From assembly GCF_900115685.1 (NCBI RefSeq), contig NZ_FOXJ01000001.1, positions 3,009,796 through 3,073,795 of the forward strand: a DNA stretch of 64,000 nt, given 5' to 3'. The position numbers were made by a program, and so were the translations under genes. Below are positions 57,869 to 64,000 of this stretch, one piece after another. Source of the DNA: Variovorax sp. 770b2 (GTDB lineage: Bacteria; Pseudomonadota; Gammaproteobacteria; Burkholderiales; Burkholderiaceae_C). Each line of letters begins with the position of its first letter. The first letter of the stretch is position 1. The notes under the pieces were generated by a model. That model worked only from the letters and a program-made list of their open reading frames with translations, was not told the origin of the DNA and did no database searches.

Positions 57869-58246
57869 TCAGGCGCCGACCGGCACCTTGTCCAGGAAAC
57901 CCGTCACCGACCGCAGCTTCCCCGCATCGATCTGCGCGAAGTCGGTGCCCTGGATCAGGTCTTGCGCACCGCTCGGGCCGAGCGTCCACGAAAAGCGCAG
58001 GTTGTCGCCGTGCGCCTCGGCCTTGCCGAAGAGGTTGAAGCGAAAGCCCGGGTAGCGCTGCTGCACCGCGCCGACCAGCGCGCTGATCTGCTCGCGGCCG
58101 CTGGCCTGGGCAATGGGGTCGACGTACTGCGCATCGGCGGTCCAGCCGGCCTCGATCAGCGCGGCGCGGCGCGCGCCATCGGTTTCGTTCCAGACGGCGA
58201 TGTAGCGTTGGGCAATCGTGGCAGCGTCGTGTGCGGCGGTGTTCAT
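57869..58246 (-). CDS. NTF2-like (SnoaL-type) protein
   Basis: This 125-residue protein shows the NTF2-like fold: AQRYIAVWNETDGARRAALIEAGWTADAQYVDPIAQASGREQIS and LRFSWTLGPSGAQDLIQGTDFAQID. Similar proteins are small cone-shaped isomerases or binding proteins; the function is not known here. The ATG at 58246 is 9 bases after AAGGA. It converges with the GAF-Fis gene and is followed in the other direction by a secreted protein gene. Confidence 0.85.
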   Translation of the reverse strand: MNTAAHDAATIAQRYIAVWNETDGARRAALIEAGWTADAQYVDPIAQASGREQISALVGAVQQRYPGFRFNLFGKAEAHGDNLRFSWTLGPSGAQDLIQGTDFAQIDAGKLRSVTGFLDKVPVGA

Positions 58247-58338
58247 GGCGAGCATTCCTTTTCGAGGGTTCGACCCGCAACATCGCGGGGTGAAGGAATG
58301 GTCGCGCCGCGACCGTCAGGCGTCGATGACGTGGGAGG

Positions 58339-58710
58339 TCATGGAATGCGGCTGCCGTAGCGGATGCTCGTGAGCGCGCCGTCCCGGAACAAGAGCATCG
58401 TCTCGAACTGTCCCGAGCCGGGGCGGTAGGTCCACTCCTCGGCCTGGTCGCAGCGGTTGTTGTTGACGATCACGGTCTGGCCACCGCCCGAGGACGACGA
58501 CGGCGGGTTCACGATCACCTCGGGCTTGTTGCCGTCGGGCCTGGCGCAGAAGCTGTCCTTGAACACCGGCTCGCCGCACTTCTGCAGGATGGCGAACTTG
58601 GACTCGCCCCTCTGCGCGAAGTCGCGGTTGCAGTTCAGGGTCTGCGCCTCGGCCGGAACGACGGACGCGAGGGCCAGCCATGCGGCAGGAATCAGAAGGG
58701 ATCGCTTCAC
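58339..58710 (-). CDS. DUF2845 secreted protein
   Basis: This 123-residue protein probably starts with GTG at 58710, 6 bases after AAGGAAA; the first ATG would place 45 unlikely residues before the signal peptide (KRSLLIPAAWLALASVVPAEA). The mature part has four Cys and the DUF2845 pattern (CNRDFAQRGESKFAILQKCGEPV, CDQAEEWTYRPGSGQFETMLLFRDGALTSI). A Ser/Gly linker sits in the middle. It is periplasmic with unknown role. Confidence 0.8.
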   Translation of the reverse strand: MKRSLLIPAAWLALASVVPAEAQTLNCNRDFAQRGESKFAILQKCGEPVFKDSFCARPDGNKPEVIVNPPSSSSGGGQTVIVNNNRCDQAEEWTYRPGSGQFETMLLFRDGALTSIRYGSRIP

Positions 58711-58754
58711 GTGAATTTCCTTTTTCAGGAAGCGATGGTAGTGAGATTTCCCCC

Positions 58755-60227
58755 TCAGATTGCATCGAGCGGAAAGACCGGACGACGCACCTTGCCGAAC
58801 GGGAACAGGCTGTAATCCGAACTGGTGACACCCGGGCTGTCGCACTCCACCAGCGCGGCAGAGAGCGGCTCGAACACCGGCCGGCAGTACATGCGCGACT
58901 TGAGCAGAAGAAAGCGTTCATTGCGCGGATCGAGCCCGGCGCATTCGAAGACGCCGATGTCCCACGGCTCCTGCGTGCGCTCGGTCACCACGATGCGCGC
59001 CGCGCCGATGTCGAACAGCACCGTGCGCCCCATGCTGCTGCGCTGGCCGGTGTAGGTGGGGCCGGTGATCACGTACTCGCCGTTGCTGATGGCGCGCACC
59101 GTGCCGGTCAGTTGCACCGGCGTCTTCGCAAGGCCGATGCCTTCGAGCGAGACCTTGTTGCCGAGCGCGACCGTCACCTGGGCGCCCTCGCCCGCGGCGA
59201 TCAGCTCGGCCACGGCTTGGGGGTCGCACAACGGACCGACGCCGATGCCATGAAGGCCCTGTGCGAGCGCTTCCTGCAGCACGTCCATCGTGTCGCAGCT
59301 GCCGCCCGACATGCAGTTGTCGCCATGGTCCAGCAGCAGCACCGGGCGCGTGGCGCCGTCGGCGATCCGCTTCGCACGCGCGACCGATTGCGCGAGCGGC
59401 TCGCTGCGATAGACGAAGGCTTCGCGCTCTTCCCACATCCGACCGGCGATGCGGTCGGCCGTGGCCTGCGCGCGCTCGGGCGATTGCGCATCGACCACCA
59501 CCACGCTCATGCAGGGCGCCTCGATGTCCGACAGCGAGAAGCCCGCGAAGATCGAGACCGCGAGCGACTCCGATTTTTCGGCCGCGCATGCGGCCTCGAT
59601 GGCCCGCTGCATCGCGCCGGTGAACGACGCGCTGCGCAGCGTGTGCGCCATCAGCGGCAGCGGGTGCCAGCGCAGCGCGGGCTTGCTGCGCCCCGCGAGC
59701 AGGTCGAACAGCAGCCGGCCCGCGTGCTCGCCGGTCTCGTACATGTCGACGTGCGGATAGGTCTTGAAGCCGACGATCACGTCCGCGTTGCCGACCATCG
59801 CGGGCGTGACGTTGGCATGCAGGTCGAGCGCCACGCCGATGGGCACGCCCGGGGCCGCGGCCCGCAGCCGCACCAGCAGGTCGCCCTCTCCGTCGACGCT
59901 GTTCTCCGCCACCATCGCGCCGTGCAGGTCGAGCAGGATGGCGTCGCAGCCCGGCGCCGCATCGACGATGCATTGGGTGAGCGTGGTGTAGGCCCCGGCG
60001 TCGACCGGCCCGCTCGGATTGGCCGAGGCCGACACCGGCGTCGCCAGCGTCGCGCCGGCCTTCTCGGCCAGGTCGATGAAGGCCGACATCGCGGTGCGCA
60101 TGCCCTTGTTGTCCTTGTAGGCCTGCTCGCCGAAGGTCGGCCCGTCGGGCCCGAAGGCCGCGAGCGGCGTGGGCACCGGCGAGAAGGTGTTGGTCTCGTG
60201 GTTGAGACGCGCGACGAGGACTTTCAT
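58755..60227 (-). CDS. M81 family metallopeptidase (MlrC-like)
   Basis: This 490-residue protein belongs to the M81 family, named after microcystin-degrading MlrC. It has MKVLVARLNHETNTFSP at the start with a metal His, DLHGAMVAEN and the DLHANVTPAMV region, and LLLDHGDNCMSGGSCDT in the C-terminal part. Most M81 genes sit beside peptide or amide transporters and not in microcystin pathways. It overlaps the binding-protein gene by 4 bases (ATGA), so it belongs to the same operon. Confidence 0.88.
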   Translation of the reverse strand: MKVLVARLNHETNTFSPVPTPLAAFGPDGPTFGEQAYKDNKGMRTAMSAFIDLAEKAGATLATPVSASANPSGPVDAGAYTTLTQCIVDAAPGCDAILLDLHGAMVAENSVDGEGDLLVRLRAAAPGVPIGVALDLHANVTPAMVGNADVIVGFKTYPHVDMYETGEHAGRLLFDLLAGRSKPALRWHPLPLMAHTLRSASFTGAMQRAIEAACAAEKSESLAVSIFAGFSLSDIEAPCMSVVVVDAQSPERAQATADRIAGRMWEEREAFVYRSEPLAQSVARAKRIADGATRPVLLLDHGDNCMSGGSCDTMDVLQEALAQGLHGIGVGPLCDPQAVAELIAAGEGAQVTVALGNKVSLEGIGLAKTPVQLTGTVRAISNGEYVITGPTYTGQRSSMGRTVLFDIGAARIVVTERTQEPWDIGVFECAGLDPRNERFLLLKSRMYCRPVFEPLSAALVECDSPGVTSSDYSLFPFGKVRRPVFPLDAI

Positions 60228-61360
60228 TGGGCAAACTTTCCGGCACTTCCCAGCATGGTGATATCGCCGAAGCTGGAGCCGTTGCGGTTGTCGGGGCGGA
60301 ACGCGACCTGGAAGCCGCTCAGGTTCATGGGCGGCGAGTTCTCGATGCTGCGCCGGAGCGATTCGGTGGTGATCGGTCCCTTCACGCGCTGCAGCGATTC
60401 GGCGAATGCCTTGGCGGTGATGTAGCCCTCCAGGCCCAGGTAGGAGCCTTCGCTGCCGCTGCCCGCGCCCTTGAGCGCGCGCTGGTACTCGTCCACGATG
60501 GGAAAGCGCGTTTTCCAGAACGGCGGCACCACCTGCGACAGCACGATGCCGCGGCTCTTCTCGCCCAGTTCCTTGTACAGGAGGAACGAGCTCGCCACCG
60601 AGTTCGTGTAGATCTGCGGATGGATGGGCGCAGCCACCAGCGAGCGGATGATGTTGATCGCCGGCGTGCCGGCCGCGATGACGTACACCGCCTGCGCCCC
60701 GCTCGCGACCACCTGCTGCGCGATGGCGGGATGGTCCTTCTCCTTCGGGTCGAAGCGCAGCGACAGCAGCGCCGGGTGCCCGTTCTTCTCGAGTGCGGCC
60801 ACCGCGTCCTTCTCGATGCCCTTGCCGTAGGCGTCCTCGCTGGAGACGATCGCGATGCGCGTCACGCCGATGGTGGTCAGGTGGTTCATCACGCGCGCGA
60901 CCTCGTCGGCATACGACTCCCGCACGTGGTAGATCGGCACCTTCGGCCCGCGCAGCACCGCCGCGCCGGTCAGCCCGCCGAAGATGAAGCTGTCGTACTT
61001 CGCCGCCACCGGCACCATGGCCGCGCCGATGCCGGTGCCCATGGTGCCGAAGAGGCAGACGACGCGGTCGGTGCCCAGCAGCTTCTCGGCGTTGGCCGCC
61101 GCCTTCTCGGCGATGTAGGCATCGTCGTAGGTGATCATCTTGACGGGCCGCCCGCCGACGCCGCCCGCCTTGTTCAACTGGTCGAAGAACAGCGTCTGGC
61201 CTTCCATGAACGCGAGGCTGTTGGGCGTGAACGGACCGGTGAGCACGGCGGACTGGCCGACCAGGATCGGCTCGCCGGCCGCCAGGGCGGCGGTCGATGC
61301 CGCGACCGCCATGCCCATCGCCAGCATGCGCAGGCCGATGCGCCGGAACGCCGCCTTCAC
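60224..61360 (-). CDS. ABC transporter substrate-binding protein (branched-chain amino acid type)
   Basis: This 378-residue protein starts with GTG at 61360, in a GTGA overlap with the amidohydrolase stop. A signal peptide (AFRRIGLRMLAMGMAVAASTAALA) precedes a LivK-like type I periplasmic binding fold (LVGQSAVLTGPFTPNSLAFMEGQTLFFDQLNKAGGVGGR). It should deliver substrate to the Liv-type permease whose ATPases are encoded upstream. The operon suggests an amide, ureide or peptide-like ligand. Confidence 0.9.
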   Translation of the reverse strand: MKAAFRRIGLRMLAMGMAVAASTAALAAGEPILVGQSAVLTGPFTPNSLAFMEGQTLFFDQLNKAGGVGGRPVKMITYDDAYIAEKAAANAEKLLGTDRVVCLFGTMGTGIGAAMVPVAAKYDSFIFGGLTGAAVLRGPKVPIYHVRESYADEVARVMNHLTTIGVTRIAIVSSEDAYGKGIEKDAVAALEKNGHPALLSLRFDPKEKDHPAIAQQVVASGAQAVYVIAAGTPAINIIRSLVAAPIHPQIYTNSVASSFLLYKELGEKSRGIVLSQVVPPFWKTRFPIVDEYQRALKGAGSGSEGSYLGLEGYITAKAFAESLQRVKGPITTESLRRSIENSPPMNLSGFQVAFRPDNRNGSSFGDITMLGSAGKFAQ

Positions 61361-62655
61361 GCTGCTGCTCCTGCCGCGGCTGCCACGCCCGCGCTCTGCA
61401 CCATCGCCTGCAGCAGCACGTTGCAGCCGGCTTCCAGGTGCGCGGGCTCGGCATCCTCGATCTCGTTGTGGCTGATGCCGTCCAGGCAAGGCACGAAGAT
61501 CATCGCCGTGGGGCACACGCGGGCGAGGTACACGGCATCGTGGCCCGCACCGCTGATCACGTTCATCCAGGTGAGGCCCTGCGCCTCTGCGGCATCGCGC
61601 ACGGCGGACACCAGCCCGGGCGTGAAGGGCTGGGGCGGGAAGTACACGACCTGCTCCACCGTCGCATCCACCTTGCCGCCACCGGCCAGGCGATGCACGG
61701 CTTCTTTCAGCGCGGCGTCCATGGCCAGCAGCACCACGTCGTCCGCCGCGCGCAGGTCGACGCTGAGCTTCACGCGGCCGGGGATCACGTTCCGCGAATT
61801 GGGGTAGTTGTCGATCCAGCCGACCGTGCCGCGTGCATGCGGCGCGTGCGCGAGTGCGATGCGGTTCACCTCGATCACCAGTTCGGCGGCCGCGAGCAGC
61901 GCGTCCTTGCGCAATTCCATCGGCGTGGGGCCCGCGTGCGCTTCCATGCCCTGCACCACCACGTCGTACCAGCGCTGGCCGAGGGCGCCCTCGACCACGC
62001 CGATCACGCGCTCGTTGGCTTCGAGCACCGGCCCCTGCTCGATGTGCGCCTCGAAATACGCACCGACCGGCGAGGCCACCGCCGAGGCGGGCACCGTGCC
62101 CGCATAGCCGATGGCCGTGAGCGCTTCGGACACGCTCACGCCCTCGGTGTCGCGCTGCTTGAGCGCATGCTCCAGCGTGAAGGCATCGACGAACACGCCC
62201 GAACCCATCATCACCGGCACGAAGCGGGAGCCCTCCTCGTTGGTCCACACCGCCACTTCGAGCGGCGCTTCGGTCATCACGTTGGCGTCGTTGAGCGCGC
62301 GGATCACTTCCAGCCCGGCGAGCACGCCGTAGTTGCCGTCGAACTTGCCGCCCGTGGGCTGCGTGTCGATGTGGCTGCCGGTGGTGACGGGCGGCAGCGC
62401 GTCGTTGCGGCCGGCGCGGCGCGCAAAGATGTTGCCGATGGCATCCACGCGCACCTCGCAGCCGGCTTCGCGCGCCCAACGCGTGAAGAGGTCGCGGCCC
62501 TGGCGGTCGAGGTCGGTCAGCGCAAGGCGGCACACGCCGCCCTTCTCGGTGGCGCCGACCCGGGCCAGCTGCATCAGCGAATCCCAGAGGCGCTGGCCGT
62601 CGATGCGGAGGGCGCGTACATCGGGCGCAAAAGAGGTTTCGGTGGTTGTTGTCAT
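61357..62655 (-). CDS. M20 family amidohydrolase (allantoate amidohydrolase / N-carbamoyl amino acid hydrolase type)
   Basis: This 432-residue enzyme has the two-metal site: TGSHIDTQPTGGKFDGNYG (His and Asp ligands) and TNEEGSRF (Glu pair), with a C-terminal His in the GAGHDAVYLARVCPTAMIF region. The group includes AllC, HyuC and beta-ureidopropionase, which hydrolyse ureido and carbamoyl compounds; sequence alone does not separate them. The Liv-type neighbours suggest that the substrate is imported. Confidence 0.9.
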   Translation of the reverse strand: MTTTTETSFAPDVRALRIDGQRLWDSLMQLARVGATEKGGVCRLALTDLDRQGRDLFTRWAREAGCEVRVDAIGNIFARRAGRNDALPPVTTGSHIDTQPTGGKFDGNYGVLAGLEVIRALNDANVMTEAPLEVAVWTNEEGSRFVPVMMGSGVFVDAFTLEHALKQRDTEGVSVSEALTAIGYAGTVPASAVASPVGAYFEAHIEQGPVLEANERVIGVVEGALGQRWYDVVVQGMEAHAGPTPMELRKDALLAAAELVIEVNRIALAHAPHARGTVGWIDNYPNSRNVIPGRVKLSVDLRAADDVVLLAMDAALKEAVHRLAGGGKVDATVEQVVYFPPQPFTPGLVSAVRDAAEAQGLTWMNVISGAGHDAVYLARVCPTAMIFVPCLDGISHNEIEDAEPAHLEAGCNVLLQAMVQSAGVAAAAGAAA

Positions 62656-62689
62656 GGTTCTGCGAATGAGGTGTTGAAGGCGTGCGCGT

Positions 62690-63403
62690 TCAGGCGAGAC
62701 CGACGCCGAGGTAGCGGTCTTTCACGTCGTGGTCGGCCATGAAGGTGGCATTGCCGGCTTCGTGCACGATCACGCCCTGCTCCACGATGTAGTGGCGGTC
62801 GGCGAGCTGTACGCACACCTCCAGGTTCTGCTCGACCAGCAGGATGGCGACACCCGCGGCCTTGATGGTCTTCAGCTGCGCGACGATCTCCTCGACGATC
62901 ACCGGCGCGAGGCCTTCGACGGGCTCGTCCAGAATGAGGAGCCGCGGGTGGTTCATCAGTGCGCGGCCGATGGCCAGCATCTGCTGCTCACCGCCCGAGA
63001 GCTGCCCGCCGCCGTTGCGGCGCCGCTCCTTCAGGCGCGGAAAGATGCGGTAGATGTCGTCCAGTTGCCAGGGCGAATCGCGCCGTTGGCCGAGCAGCAG
63101 GTTCTCCTCGACCGTCAGCAGCTTGAAGATGCCGCGGTGCTCGGGCACCAGGCACACGCCGCGCTTGGCGATGCTGTGCGGCGGCAGGCCCGCCACATCG
63201 GCGCCTTGAAAGCGCACCCGCCCGCCGGTGGGCACGACCGCGCCGGCAATGCTCTTGAGCGTGGTCGACTTGCCCGCGCCGTTGCGGCCCAGCAGCGTGA
63301 CGAGTTCGGCTTCGCCGACGGTTATCGACACGCCCTGCAGCACATGGCTCTTTCCGTAGTGCGCGTGCAGCGCCTCGACCTCCAGGATGTTCGCCCCGCT
63401 CAT
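62690..63403 (-). CDS. livF: Branched-chain amino acid-type ABC transporter ATPase, LivF-like
   Basis: This 237-residue ATPase has Walker A GRNGAGKST, signature LSGGEQQ and Walker B LLILDEPVEGLAP with the LivF-specific VEGLAP. The start overlaps the stop of the LivG-type gene by 4 bases. A 34-base gap follows before the amidohydrolase. Confidence 0.93.
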   Translation of the reverse strand: MSGANILEVEALHAHYGKSHVLQGVSITVGEAELVTLLGRNGAGKSTTLKSIAGAVVPTGGRVRFQGADVAGLPPHSIAKRGVCLVPEHRGIFKLLTVEENLLLGQRRDSPWQLDDIYRIFPRLKERRRNGGGQLSGGEQQMLAIGRALMNHPRLLILDEPVEGLAPVIVEEIVAQLKTIKAAGVAILLVEQNLEVCVQLADRHYIVEQGVIVHEAGNATFMADHDVKDRYLGVGLA

Positions 63404-64000
63404 GCCTTGCCCCCGGTGATCATGTTGCCCAGGTAGGCCGAGCGCACGCGCGCGTCGGCGCGGATGTCGCCCGGCAGCCCTTCGGCCAGCACGCGGCCCA
63501 GCTGCATCACGGTCACGGTGTCGGAGATGTCCATCACGATGTTCATGTTGTGTTCGATCAGCACGACCGTGTGCGCATCGCGCAGGCTGCGGATGAGGCG
63601 CTTCATGTCGTCCAGGTCGTCGATGCCCATGCCCGAGGTCGGCTCGTCGAGAAAGATCGCCTTGGGTTTCGCTGCAAGCGCCATGCCCACTTCGAGCCGG
63701 CGCTGCTGGCCGTGCGAGAGCACGCTGGCGGGCGTGTCGGCCAGCCGCTCGAGGCCGACGCGCGCGAGCACCTCGGCCACGGTCTCTGCGCAAGCGCGGT
63801 CGCCCACCGGTGCGCGCCAGCAGTTCATGGCCTGGCGCGGTGCAATGCCTTGAGCCGCCACGCGCAGGTTCTCGCGCACCGAGAGGCTGGGGAACAGGCT
63901 GGTGACCTGGAACGAGCGCGCCATGCCGCGCTGCACGCGCCTGTAGTCGGGCTCGTGCGTCACATCGTGGCCGTCGAACAGGATGCGGCCGCCCGTGGTG
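63400..64000 (-). CDS. livG: Branched-chain amino acid-type ABC transporter ATPase, LivG-like (partial)
   Basis: The frame stays open to the right edge, so the N-terminus with Walker A lies outside. The visible 200 codons hold the Q-loop area (RGMARSFQVTSLFPSLSVRENLRVAAQG), signature LSHGQQRRLEVGMAL and Walker B AIFLDEPTSGMG. The conserved His is seen in IEHNMN. Permease genes of this transporter are expected upstream, beyond the window. Confidence 0.92.
   Translation of the reverse strand, partial: TTGGRILFDGHDVTHEPDYRRVQRGMARSFQVTSLFPSLSVRENLRVAAQGIAPRQAMNCWRAPVGDRACAETVAEVLARVGLERLADTPASVLSHGQQRRLEVGMALAAKPKAIFLDEPTSGMGIDDLDDMKRLIRSLRDAHTVVLIEHNMNIVMDISDTVTVMQLGRVLAEGLPGDIRADARVRSAYLGNMITGGKA

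Noticed and set aside
58291..58312. GC-rich hairpin around GGTCGCG/CGCGACC between the NTF2-like and DUF2845 genes
   Set aside because: There is no T-run and almost no loop, so a terminator is not supported.

Overview
The window is GC-rich chromosomal DNA of a betaproteobacterium. It looks like a member of the Comamonadaceae close to Variovorax. The evidence is: an AroA-cytidylate kinase fusion gene followed by rpsA and ihfB; a tmRNA whose tag reads ANDERFALAA; the run gyrA, DUF2059 gene, serC, pheA, tyrA; and a family of short C/G-rich intergenic repeats of a type I associate with Comamonadaceae. No phage, insertion sequence, CRISPR array, rRNA or ordinary tRNA gene was seen. No gap between genes exceeds 300 bases.

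Left part (1-19500). A partial gene with two AP2-like domains lies at the left edge, then xthA and a TonB-C-like lipoprotein. A nitrogen-control block follows on the minus strand: glnA, a small secreted protein, ntrB and ntrC. glnA has a sigma-54 promoter with perfect GG-N10-GC spacing and upstream NtrC-type palindromes. Next on the minus strand are a CinA-like molybdopterin-binding protein, an EI24 membrane protein, a sterol desaturase-like enzyme, a secreted deacetylase overlapping a beta-propeller gene, rsuA, gamma-glutamyltransferase and a PKMT-like methyltransferase. A perfect LexA-type box lies between two small divergent genes of unknown function. Then come ssrA, gph, ubiG and ompA.

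Middle part (19700-42300), all plus strand: gyrA, a DUF2059 protein, the serine/aromatic amino acid run serC-pheA-tyrA-aroA/cmk, rpsA, ihfB, lapA-lapB and a ComEA-like protein. A DctPQM TRAP transporter, crcB and a complete Mrp-type cation/proton antiporter operon (fused A/B, then C, D, E, F, G) follow. Three copies of one intergenic repeat lie in front of lapA, mnhD and mnhG.

Right part (42300-64000) is metabolic and accessory. A TetR regulator sits inside a split NitT/TauT-type ABC transporter. The substrate-binding gene is divergent, while the permease and ATPase genes flank an epimerase-like protein, a GNAT acetyltransferase and a DapA-like aldolase. Two related palindromes mark both promoters, so this looks like one regulon for an unidentified substrate. 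Next is a minus-strand cluster for a form II (AYRGAGR) CO-dehydrogenase-like molybdenum hydroxylase with its maturation genes, facing a GAF-Fis regulator that has no AAA+ domain. The window closes with an operon for uptake and hydrolysis of an amide or ureide compound (M81 protein, Liv-type ABC transporter parts, M20 amidohydrolase), which runs off the right edge.
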